Positions 1 to 6,215 of a stretch of DNA of 11,057 bases are shown in pieces. Position numbers and translations under genes: made by a program. How positions within the stretch are numbered: position 1 is the stretch's first letter; every line of letters begins with the position of its first letter. The DNA is from Chloroflexota bacterium (GTDB lineage Bacteria; Chloroflexota; Chloroflexia; JAMDCE01). The notes under the pieces are model-generated. The model saw only the letters and a program-made list of their open reading frames with translations. It was not told where the DNA came from and did not search any database. Where the stretch lies: the NCBI GenBank assembly GCA_023489135.1, contig JAMDCE010000484.1, forward strand, positions 1 through 11,057, written 5' to 3'.

Positions 1-95
1 ACGGCTGGGGCGCAGGCGAGAAGAGAAAGTCTGTTCATAGATTGAATCCCTTAGTTGCTTAACTTGGCCAATTTCCAGTTATGAGCAGGCCGAGT

Positions 96-174
96 TTCAC
101 CGCGGAGGCGCAGAGGACGCAGAGAGAAGAATAGAATGGTTTATCTCTGCGTCCTCTACCGCCTCCGCGGTGAA
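96..174. repeat. Long imperfect inverted repeat downstream of the acyl-CoA ligase gene
   Basis: Two arms of about 30 bases, at 96-125 and 144-174, are reverse complements except for a one-base length difference plus a local mismatch around 157-160. They enclose an 18-base spacer. The arm begins TTCACCGCGGAGGCG and continues with a purine-rich GAGGACGCAGAGA tract. The element lies 45 bases past the stop of the minus-strand ligase, so its transcript would fold into a long hairpin there. No T-run follows on the minus strand, so it is not a textbook intrinsic terminator. From memory, closely similar arms recur as dispersed intergenic repeats in many environmental genomes; this was not checked. 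The rest of 1-218 shows nothing I can support. Confidence 0.75.
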
Positions 175-218
175 TTGCAACCCGTATGAGCAATCCTCGC
201 CCAACTTCTGCCCCCATG

Positions 219-1769
219 TCATCCCGGATTGCAGTAGATCTGCTTCAGCACGTTCTTGGCCACCTTGCCGCTCAGGCTTCGGGGGAGGCATTCGGCGAAA
301 TCAATCGAGGTCGGTTTCTTGTAGCTGGCCAGGTTCTTCTTGCAGAGCTCGACTATTTCTTCCTCCGTCAACGTGGCCTCGGGCCGGGGGACGATTATGG
401 CCTTGACCGTTTCCCCCCACTTCTCGTGTGGCGCTCCGACGACCGCCACCTCCAGCACACCCGGATGGGACGAGATGACGTCCTCCACTTCTTTGGGGTA
501 GATATTCTCTCCCCCACTTTTTATCATACCACTCTTGCGGTCGACGAAGTAGAGATTGCCGTCGCCATCCAACCTCACCATATCCCCCGTGTGCAGCCAA
601 CCTTCGCCAAGCACGGCGGCGTTGATTTCCGGGCGGTTCCAGTACCCTTTCATCACGTTGTCGCCCTTCACCAGTAGCTCGCCCACTTCGCCGGCGGGTA
701 CCTCTTTTCCGTGCTCATCTACGACGCGAATCCGCACCCCGGGCAGGACCCTTCCGGAAGAGCCGTAGCGCGGGACCTGGGCCGGCTCCTTTTCCAACAC
801 CTCGCGCCACCCGCGGGCTTCCTCCTGCGGCAGCACGGTTACCATCGGCGAAGCCTCAGTCAAACCATATCCCGGCACTATAACGTTTCCGAAGTGCCGC
901 AAGGCCTTCCGAAACGCCGGCAGGGGCAGATTGAGCGTCACGTTTATACAACGCAGGCTGCTGAAGTCGTACCAGCCTATCTCGGGATTCTCGATCATCG
1001 AGATCACCTGCGTTTGCACCGGGTGGAAAAAGGTCACTTTCTGGCGCTCGATTATCTCGAAGGCCCTCTTCACCTCGAATCGTTTGGGAATTATGGAGCG
1101 CCCTCCCAGATAAACCATCGTGAGCGCGGGCCAGAGCGCCGCCGTATGAAACAGCGGGGTGGCCACCAGGTTGATATCGTCCTGGCGGAACCCGAAATCC
1201 GCGAGCACGTTCAACGTGTTGGCAACCAGGTTGCGGTTGGTCAGCATGGCCCCTTTGGGGAAGCCGGTGGTACCGCTCGTGTAGAGGATGCAGAGGACGT
1301 CGTCGTCCGCCCCTATCTCAGTAGACGGAGAGACGCTCCTGCAGGCCAGGTCTTCGTAGTCGAGCTGCCCCGGGCGAGCCTGGCCGATTCCTATATATCG
1401 CCGGACCGATCTGAGGTTCGGCCGCAGCGAGTCGACGGTGGCATAAAAGCTGTCCTCGGCCACGAGTGCCGCCGGCTCACAGTCCTGGAGGATGAACAGC
1501 AGCTCCCGTTCGACCAGACGATAGTTGAGTGGCACCAGGGTGAAGCCCGCCCGGGCGGCCGCCAGGTACAGCTCCAGGTACCGGTGGCAATCGTAAGCCA
1601 GCGCGGCCACGCGATCCCCCCGGTCGATCCCCAACTCGCCAAGCGAAGTGGCCAGCGAGTTCACTCTCTGCCGGAGCTGCGAATAGGTAAGTATCGTCTC
1701 GTCGCAGGAAACGGCCGTCTTGTCGGGGAACTTGTCGGCGGTGCGGTCCAGGATGTCGGCAAACGTCAT
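219..1769 (-). CDS. AMP-forming acyl-CoA synthetase (long/medium-chain fatty-acid--CoA ligase family)
   Basis: This 516-residue protein is full length for the ANL adenylating superfamily. It should activate a carboxylic acid to an acyl-adenylate and then to an acyl-CoA in the cytoplasm. Visible core motifs are the P-loop-like YTSGTTGFPKG at about 163-173, YGLTEAS at 301-307, GWLHTGD at 390-396, the hinge region DRKSGMIKSGGENIYP at 410-425, and PRSLSGK ending at Lys502, the usual adenylation lysine. All appear intact. The acid substrate cannot be read from the sequence. The ATG at 1767-1769 is preceded by a G-rich Shine-Dalgarno (AGGGGGT). It follows the spermidine-synthase-like gene after only 19 bases, so the two are probably co-transcribed from the promoter near 3411-3439. 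An alternative is a benzoate- or CoA-ligase-like specificity within the same superfamily. Confidence 0.93.
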   Translation of the reverse strand: MTFADILDRTADKFPDKTAVSCDETILTYSQLRQRVNSLATSLGELGIDRGDRVAALAYDCHRYLELYLAAARAGFTLVPLNYRLVERELLFILQDCEPAALVAEDSFYATVDSLRPNLRSVRRYIGIGQARPGQLDYEDLACRSVSPSTEIGADDDVLCILYTSGTTGFPKGAMLTNRNLVANTLNVLADFGFRQDDINLVATPLFHTAALWPALTMVYLGGRSIIPKRFEVKRAFEIIERQKVTFFHPVQTQVISMIENPEIGWYDFSSLRCINVTLNLPLPAFRKALRHFGNVIVPGYGLTEASPMVTVLPQEEARGWREVLEKEPAQVPRYGSSGRVLPGVRIRVVDEHGKEVPAGEVGELLVKGDNVMKGYWNRPEINAAVLGEGWLHTGDMVRLDGDGNLYFVDRKSGMIKSGGENIYPKEVEDVISSHPGVLEVAVVGAPHEKWGETVKAIIVPRPEATLTEEEIVELCKKNLASYKKPTSIDFAECLPRSLSGKVAKNVLKQIYCNPG

Positions 1770-1788
1770 CGTGCACCCCCTGGAAAGG

Positions 1789-3327
1789 CTAGTAACCTCG
1801 GTCGATGAATCGAGGAGCCATCATATTGTCTATCGGGGCGTAGTCGTCGGTCAGGAGAACCACCTTGCCACGGTTGCCAAGAAAGTCCTCCAGCTGGTCT
1901 TGGGGCATTATGGCGGCCGTGAGAGTGGTCTGGCCGTTATCGGTCGCTACCTTCGGAAACTCCTCCATGTCGAAGGGCTTGTCGCCGGCCAGGACTATGT
2001 AGGTGCTGGACCCGTCCCATTCCCAGGCTCTCCCGAGACCCATAAGGTAAACGTGGCGGAAGGTTTGCTTGAGCGTGTTCAGGTAGGCGCGCATAAACTC
2101 GCCTTTCTTGTAGTCGTCGATTACGTTTATCATGTAGTACCCGTCGGGATTCATCACCCCCTTCACCTGCTCGTTGAACTCCAACGTGGTGAGGTGGTAG
2201 GGCAGCGAGAGATCGTTGAAGGCATCCCCCATGACCAGATCGTACTTCCGGTCGGCCTTCTTCTCGATGAAGTACAACCTGGCGTCCCCGTTGAAGGTTC
2301 TGATCTTCGTGTCCGGCCGCAGGCCCAGGTGCTCCTGGGCCGTCTCGGTTACTCCCGGATCTATCTCTAAAACGTCGATGGACACGTCGGGATAAACGGC
2401 TTCCAGGTAGCGCGGATAGGTGTAGCCCCCGCCGCCGATGAACAGGGTGGCGAGATCTGACTTGCTCTGAATCAGGTATCGGGTTATCTCGGCGTAGATC
2501 TTCTCGTAGCCGTACTCCAGGTGGGTAGGATCGTCGACCAGGCTGTAGCTATGGATCAGGTGATCTAGAATGAGCTCCTTGACAACCTTTCCATCGCCAA
2601 TGGATTTCTCGCCCACGCGTATGCTGAAGTAGTTCGTTTCCTTGAGAAACCGAGACTCGAGGGCGCCGTCGCCGATCAGGAAGTAAGAAAAAGCGGCGAA
2701 AGCCAGGAGCAGAACGGCAAAGCGGATCCTTACTTTGCGCCAGTCCCCGAAGACGAGGGCCATAATCACCAGCACCACGGCCACCGCGAAGACGATCGCC
2801 CGGGTGCCCATCATCGCGATCAGAATGAACCCGGTGGCGAAGGTCCCTACGATGCTGCCCAGGGCCGAGAAGGCGTAGATTCGCCCCACTATGTTGCCCG
2901 CTTCGGCCAGGTTCTGCAGTGTCAGTTTGACTACCACCGGCGAGATGGTTCCGAGAACGCAGCTAGGCAAGAAGAAGATCACGGCGGTGAGAGTCAGGAC
3001 CTTGGCCGGCAGGGGCAGCTGGAATGGGAGCAGGTTCTCGATCATCACGTTGATCGAAAGGAGTATGCTCAGGCTCAAGATCCCGGACAGCAGCAGCTGT
3101 ATTCCTAGCGTGGCGTGGGAGGCCCAACGGTCCGCGATCTTCCCCCCCAGGTAATTGCCCAGGCTGATGCCGGCCAGGACAACTCCGATGATGCTCGTCC
3201 AGGTGTAGAGAGATACCCCGACGTAGGGGGCCATCATCCGGCCGGCTACGAGCTCGATCACCAATCCGCAGGCACTGCTCACGAACACGATGAAGTTCGC
3301 GATCCAGATGTTGTCGCTTCGTACCAC
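1789..3327 (-). CDS. Membrane-fused spermidine-synthase-like protein
   Basis: This 512-residue protein has two parts. Residues 1 to about 220 contain roughly seven hydrophobic segments (about 11-31, 43-65, 75-95, 109-131, 148-172, 176-194 and 202-219) and resemble the transporter-like half found in fused spermidine synthases. Residues 230-510 have a spermidine-synthase-type Rossmann fold: a glycine-rich loop IGGGGYTYP at 297-305, acidic VLEID at 319-323 for the nucleoside ribose, and GDAFND at 367-372, where Asp368 occupies the catalytic aspartate region. The loop differs from the GGGDG of classical SpeE, so aminopropyl transfer is not certain. Members of this fused family are mostly uncharacterised. 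The GTG start at 3325-3327 has GGGAGG five bases upstream. It is first in a two-gene unit with the acyl-CoA ligase. Confidence 0.88.
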   Translation of the reverse strand: MVRSDNIWIANFIVFVSSACGLVIELVAGRMMAPYVGVSLYTWTSIIGVVLAGISLGNYLGGKIADRWASHATLGIQLLLSGILSLSILLSINVMIENLLPFQLPLPAKVLTLTAVIFFLPSCVLGTISPVVVKLTLQNLAEAGNIVGRIYAFSALGSIVGTFATGFILIAMMGTRAIVFAVAVVLVIMALVFGDWRKVRIRFAVLLLAFAAFSYFLIGDGALESRFLKETNYFSIRVGEKSIGDGKVVKELILDHLIHSYSLVDDPTHLEYGYEKIYAEITRYLIQSKSDLATLFIGGGGYTYPRYLEAVYPDVSIDVLEIDPGVTETAQEHLGLRPDTKIRTFNGDARLYFIEKKADRKYDLVMGDAFNDLSLPYHLTTLEFNEQVKGVMNPDGYYMINVIDDYKKGEFMRAYLNTLKQTFRHVYLMGLGRAWEWDGSSTYIVLAGDKPFDMEEFPKVATDNGQTTLTAAIMPQDQLEDFLGNRGKVVLLTDDYAPIDNMMAPRFIDRGY

Positions 3328-3410
3328 TCGGTCCTCCCGTCAATCCATCTCGCGATCGGTCAACAGACCCTCCCCCTGGTCTTGGCCTCCCGTCGCGCAG
3401 TACGGCGACT

Positions 3411-3439
3411 ATTTTACTATATCGCGCCTTCTCTGTCAC
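3411..3439 (-). promoter_or_regulatory. Sigma70-type promoter for the spermidine-synthase-like/acyl-CoA-ligase unit
   Basis: Read on the minus strand, a -35 box GTGACA (3434-3439, one mismatch to TTGACA) and a -10 box TAAAAT (3411-3416, one mismatch to TATAAT) are separated by exactly 17 bases. This places the start site about 77 bases before the GTG start of the downstream gene. Nothing else in the divergent region matches as well. Confidence 0.6.
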
Positions 3440-3550
3440 TCTTGTTGTACGGCTGTCCTGAACGATTACATTTCAGTATTGTTGTAGATGGCTCGACCGG
3501 TCCGGATTCGACACTTTGCCGACGATGCGGGCACAGATTGTGCTGCAACT

Positions 3551-3562
3551 GTTCAATTGAAC
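3551..3562. promoter_or_regulatory. Perfect 12-bp palindrome, possible operator
   Basis: GTTCAATTGAAC is a perfect palindrome in the 370-base divergent region, about 136 bases before the four-repeat small protein gene. Its size and symmetry would suit a dimeric regulator, but no regulator can be assigned and a 12-base palindrome can arise by chance. The rest of 3328-3697, apart from the promoter and the hairpin listed separately, shows nothing I can support. Confidence 0.25.
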
Positions 3563-3600
3563 GCTATAGCGGTAGGGATAACGCCGGGTCGATCTGGATC

Positions 3601-3625
3601 GTGGTCGTTGCAATTAGACGACCAC
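3601..3625. repeat. Small perfect inverted repeat upstream of the four-repeat protein
   Basis: GTGGTCGT at 3601-3608 pairs with ACGACCAC at 3618-3625 across a nine-base A/T-containing loop. It lies 72 bases before the ATG at 3698, so in the transcript it could be a leader hairpin, or in DNA an operator. No function can be assigned. Confidence 0.35.
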
Positions 3626-3697
3626 CCTGCGGCTCGATCGGCGTAGCATCTTCGACAGCCGCTCTAACAGATAGGTTTCAACGGAGGAAGACGACAA

Positions 3698-3994
3698 ATG
3701 GCATCTATACGGGATTGGCGACAGGTCCAGGGTGAGCTGCGTCACGATTGGGACACGACCGTCCTGGGCTCGCGGCGGCCGTGGGACGAGGTGCAAGACG
3801 ACATCCATTTCGGTTGGAGCCAGGCGATGCGGCCGGACTTTCGCGGCGCGCGTTTTGAAGACGTGGAATCGGAGCTGCAGCGGCTCTGGGAGCAGCGCGT
3901 GCCTCACGCCAGACACGAAGACTGGCTCAGCGTCAGGGAAGCTGTTCGCGCCGGCTTCGAGCGTGGCCAGGAGGAGCTGGACTTGGCGGCGTAG
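3698..3994 (+). CDS. Small four-repeat aromatic protein of unknown function
   Basis: This 98-residue protein starts at an ATG with GGAGGA ten bases upstream. I do not recognise the family. It is built almost entirely from four copies of a short repeat with invariant spacing, aromatic-x2-Val-x3-aliphatic-x3-aromatic: Trp7/Val10/Leu14/Trp18, Trp29/Val32/Ile36/Trp40, Phe53/Val56/Leu60/Trp64 and Trp76/Val79/Val83/Phe87. The period is 22-24 residues. The 3-4-4 spacing fits amphipathic helices with aromatic ends, so a small helical bundle is likely. It is rich in charged residues and has no signal peptide, membrane segment or cysteines, so it should be cytoplasmic. It lies upstream of a decayed Crp-type gene and has no obvious operon partner. 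A role in stress or binding would be speculation. Confidence 0.75.
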   Translation: MASIRDWRQVQGELRHDWDTTVLGSRRPWDEVQDDIHFGWSQAMRPDFRGARFEDVESELQRLWEQRVPHARHEDWLSVREAVRAGFERGQEELDLAA

Positions 3995-4140
3995 GTGATG
4001 CGACCGCCCGGTCCGGGTCCCAACGTGCGACGCACGGCAGCCCGTGCCCCTGGCGAGACTCGAATTCGGCAGGAGGCCGTTCAATACTTTTCAGCCAGAC
4101 TTGGTGAGATTCCTGGTGAGTCCGAATCCCTGATTGAACG

Positions 4141-4495
4141 GTGTCACAGCTTGCTTCACTGAGCCGTTCCCAGGAAGTAATTGGGTCATTCCTCGCGTTT
4201 CCATACCAGGCAAAGGTGACCCTTGTGGTAATCGTACTGCACCAGCTTCGTTGCCAAGCTGGCTTCGGATCTTTCTTTCAACCCCGTTTGACGAAGGGTG
4301 GTCGAGATACTTCTGGATTACGATGGTGGCGACGATTTGCATGTGCTCAGCCTGGCCGACGTCGCGGCGATGGCTGGGACGGCTGTAGAGGTTGCCAGTC
4401 GCGAGCTGCACAAAATGGAGGGTATGGGACTGGTGCGGCTCCATCGCGGTCGAATCGTCATTGCGGACCCCCGTGGGCTGAGAAAACTGATCTAA
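4141..4495 (+). pseudogene. Decayed Crp/Fnr-family transcription regulator (C-terminal part only)
   Basis: The C-terminal third of a Crp/Fnr regulator can be read, but only across two lesions. In one frame, from 4141, LASLSRSQEVIGSFLAF and a following hydrophobic stretch to about 4250 match the end of the cyclic-nucleotide-type domain and the start of the dimerisation helix. The next frame then continues with FVAKLASDLSFNPV (4247-4288), an in-frame TGA at 4289-4291, and RRVVEILLD running into a typical winged helix-turn-helix (LSLADVAAMAGTAVEVASRE, then GLVRLHRGRIVIADP), ending at TAA 4493-4495. So there is a frameshift near 4240-4255 and a nonsense codon that probably derives from an arginine CGA. 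The N-terminal effector domain is missing. The GTG at 4298 could express only about 65 residues of DNA-binding domain and has no clear RBS. Its tail overlaps the convergent protease gene by three bases. Confidence 0.75.
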
Positions 4496-4989
4496 ACCGG
4501 TGGTAGAATGGAGTCGATCAGATCGACGATGATGTCCACGGCGTTGCTTAGCGATGCCTCGGCTTCTCTCGACAGACCGTCTCGCAGCCCGAAATCCTTT
4601 CCGGCAATGGCCACCAGGTGAATCTTGGGACTGCGGCCGTAGAGCGTTTGCAGCAAGCTGAGGAGAGTTTCGGGAGAAGAGGCGTGCGATGTTAGCGGTC
4701 GGACCGGATCTTCCGCTGCCACTTCTCGAACCACCACCCCTTCCCCTCCCTCCCAGGCGTCTACCAGGATGATATTCGAGCAAGTTGACAGCTCGTCTTC
4801 TCGTCCCACCTGCAGGCTCGGTGACGTGGCGAAAGTGACACCCGCGCGGAGCAACCTGGAATCCTCAGTCAGCTCGAAATGCCGCCGAACCAAGTCGACG
4901 GCCGCGACTCCAAGGGCATCGTCCCCTCGTATGGTATTGCCGAATCCAATCACCGCCACCTTGCATCGAGTACTGGCTGGATCTGGCAA
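4492..4989 (-). CDS. Hydrogenase maturation protease (peptidase family M52, HycI/HybD/HoxW type)
   Basis: Proteases of this family clip the C-terminus of the large subunit of [NiFe] hydrogenases after nickel insertion. Numbering from the TTG start, the 165-residue protein has the N-terminal GFGNTIRGDDALG at 15-27, LVDA with Asp77, and SHASSPETLL with His102. Asp24, Asp77 and His102 correspond to the family's three nickel-sensing ligands. Length is normal. A GTG at 5019 would add ten residues but lacks a Shine-Dalgarno, whereas the TTG at 4989 has a perfect GGAGGT (plus-strand 4998-5003) eight bases upstream, so I prefer the TTG. No hydrogenase structural gene or other hyp gene is visible, so the substrate lies elsewhere. 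Related peptidases also process other proteins in this fold, so the hydrogenase link is family-based inference. Confidence 0.9.
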   Translation of the reverse strand: MPDPASTRCKVAVIGFGNTIRGDDALGVAAVDLVRRHFELTEDSRLLRAGVTFATSPSLQVGREDELSTCSNIILVDAWEGGEGVVVREVAAEDPVRPLTSHASSPETLLSLLQTLYGRSPKIHLVAIAGKDFGLRDGLSREAEASLSNAVDIIVDLIDSILPPV

Positions 4990-4997
4990 AGCAATGG

Positions 4998-5003
4998 ACC
5001 TCC
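4998..5003 (-). promoter_or_regulatory. Ribosome binding site deciding the TTG start of the maturation protease
   Basis: On the minus strand this reads GGAGGT, eight bases before the TTG at 4987-4989. The longer GTG start at 5017-5019 has only a weak GGTAG next to it. The site lies inside the longer frame, so a GTG-based annotation would hide it. Confidence 0.6.
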
Positions 5004-5049
5004 TCTGCGCCGTTAACACCTACCGGACAATCAGCCGCCCCTACACATT

Positions 5050-5077
5050 ATTGTACCGCGTCCAGGGATGGTTGCAA
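5050..5077 (-). promoter_or_regulatory. Probable sigma70-type promoter of the maturation protease gene
   Basis: Minus strand: -35 TTGCAA (5072-5077), 16-base spacer, -10 TACAAT (5050-5055, one mismatch to consensus). The predicted start site near 5043 lies 24 bases before the GTG and 54 before the preferred TTG, consistent with either start. Confidence 0.45.
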
Positions 5078-5149
5078 GCCACGTGATCGTCCCAGTGCTC
5101 TCCAGCTTGATTACAGCGAACATCTAACACGAGAGCAGGCCCCACGCAC

Positions 5150-5272
5150 ACGCTTGACAAACCCACCGCAGAGCCGGTTCCGGCTGACGAGGCCCTCCTA
5201 GTGAAGGCGAGGGATATTGCCGGCGCGATATCCCGGATAGGCAGCTCGAGACTGAGGATGGCGGAGTATTGA
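5150..5272 (+). pseudogene. Possible C-terminal remnant of a GrdE-like reductase subunit
   Basis: An open stretch without a credible start ends at TGA 5270-5272, 13 bases before the GrdB-like start codon. Its last residues, IAGAISRIGSSRLRMAEY, follow the pattern I recall for the GrdE-type subunit tail (a short A-x4-G-x2-[RK]-L-x3-Y ending). In intact operons the GrdE-type gene directly precedes the GrdB-type gene at about this spacing. The N-terminal part is not recognisable upstream, where the minus-strand protease gene and its promoter begin. The assignment rests on a short resemblance and on position only. Confidence 0.35.
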
Positions 5273-5285
5273 GGAGGAAAGCGAA

Positions 5286-5819
5286 ATGGCTCGTCGGCTT
5301 AGAGTAGTCCATTATCTGGACCAGTTCTTCGGCCAGATCGGCGGCGAGGATAAGGCAGGCGTCGGACCGCGGATTTAGGAGGGCCCGGTGGGACCCGGTC
5401 GACTGCTTCAGCAGCTTCTGGACGAGCTGAGCCCCCAGGCTTTCGAAGCCGTGCATGGCAGCTACGACGTGCGATACGTCAACGAGGGCCCTGACCGGCT
5501 GGTGCCGCTGGGCGTCACGCGTCAGATGGAGGGGGAGGGTGTTTTGGGCAAGCTTCTAAACGCGATTTACGCTACCGCGGGGCTAGGCGCTCCGGTGGGA
5601 AACGCCATTCGCACCGGGAAGGGAATCGCGGAGCAATTGAGAGAGCACGGAGTGCAGGGGGCCATGCTTACCTCCACCTGAGGGACCAGCACGCGCTGCG
5701 GTGCAGCGATGGCAAAGGAGATCGAGCGAGTCGGCAGTCCCACGGCTCAGATCTGCAATATGACCGCGGTGGCCAGGCAGGTCGGCTCCAACCGCATTGT
5801 GCCCTCGCAGGAGACATAA
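5286..5819 (+). pseudogene. Decayed GrdB-like selenoprotein gene (glycine/sarcosine/betaine reductase component B family)
   Basis: In intact form this family is the selenocysteine-containing substrate-specific component of glycine, sarcosine or betaine reductase. Here the ATG at 5286 keeps a strong RBS (GAGGAGG, 5271-5277) and the typical N-terminus (RVVHYLDQFFGQIGGEDKAG). An in-frame TAG at 5376-5378 (codon 31) is followed by the family's EGPVGPG. Near 5420 the reading jumps to the C-terminal region (LSPQAFEAVHGSYD), so about 250 of roughly 430 codons are missing. The sequence then reaches TST-TGA-GTSTRCGA: the TGA at 5679-5681 sits exactly where the family has selenocysteine, and homology resumes after it (AAMAKEIERVGS, VGSNRIVP). 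It ends early at TAA 5817-5819. The cysteine three residues after Sec is serine here. The combination of lesions argues against function. A GTG at 5388 could allow an internal start but would not restore the deleted part. Confidence 0.85.
5679..5708 (+). promoter_or_regulatory. UGA selenocysteine codon with SECIS-like hairpin
   Basis: Twelve bases after the in-frame TGA (5679-5681), CGCTGC (5694-5699) and GCAGCG (5703-5708) form a perfect six-base-pair stem capped by GGT (5700-5702). Bacterial SECIS elements bound by SelB have an apical GU in a short loop at this distance downstream of UGA, as in E. coli fdhF. The stem bases also encode conserved residues of the protein motif, so conservation of the hairpin is partly a by-product of the coding sequence. 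Because the gene is broken, any present activity is doubtful. Confidence 0.6.
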
Positions 5820-5852
5820 CAATTGAATTGGCGGTGAAGCTGTCGAAAACTC

Positions 5853-5881
5853 TTGCGGCCCCATAGCCTTGGATGTATACT
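5853..5881 (+). promoter_or_regulatory. Possible promoter for the Usp gene
   Basis: TTGCGG (5853-5858), a 17-base spacer and TATACT (5876-5881) form a sigma70-like arrangement with a good -10 and a weak -35. Transcription from here would give a leader of about 330 bases before the GTG at 6216, containing the structured region at 6010-6072. No protein-coding gene is supportable between 5820 and 6215. Confidence 0.3.
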
Positions 5882-6009
5882 ATATTGATTATTGGACAGG
5901 TTGCAGCGACTACTGGCGAGGCAGGCTGTCTTGATCAATGGTAAGAGATGATAACTGTGCTGCTGGGCCGAAGACATAGTTGGATCAGTGGTGATCGGCT
6001 TTGTTGTGT

Positions 6010-6072
6010 AGCGACCGTGGATTAGCGCCGGAGGGCGTAGGTCTCGCCCACATGGCGTTAGCGGTCGCTTTT
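6010..6072 (+). terminator. Branched hairpin followed by a short T-run in the long leader before the Usp gene
   Basis: An outer stem AGCGACCG (6010-6017) / CGGTCGCT (6062-6069) closes a region that contains an inner GGGCG/CGCCC stem (near 6033-6049) and is followed by TTTT at 6069-6072. This could be a terminator of upstream transcription or an attenuator in the Usp leader. The T-run is short, and I do not recognise a known riboswitch class. Confidence 0.35.
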
Positions 6073-6215
6073 CGGTTTGTGCATAGCGACCTAGGCCAAG
6101 GCTCCAGCGATTCGGTCGGCTGTAGCCGTGAATACGTAAGGAGACTCCGGGGTATCCGTGGCTCTATCGCGGTACTCTGCGCGCAATTGTTGAACGGCAC
6201 CGGAGGAAGATCAAG

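Noticed and set aside
186..677. 163-codon plus-strand frame opposite the acyl-CoA ligase
   Set aside because: Antisense shadow of a clear, motif-complete gene. The same holds for the long plus-strand frames at 711-1808 and 1720-2370.
3614..4084. 156-codon minus-strand frame over the four-repeat protein
   Set aside because: The plus-strand gene has an RBS and a regular repeat structure. The minus frame shows neither.
3995..4159. GTG-started frame of about 55 codons directly after the four-repeat protein
   Set aside because: No RBS, no recognisable motif and biased composition. It overlaps the start of the broken Crp-type gene in another frame.
5154..5159. TTGACA as the promoter of the GrdB-like remnant
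   Set aside because: No -10-like hexamer at 16-18 bases downstream.
5376..5378. TAG in the GrdB-like gene read as pyrrolysine
   Set aside because: The gene also lacks about 250 internal codons and its C-terminal end, and no pyl genes are visible. A nonsense mutation is simpler.
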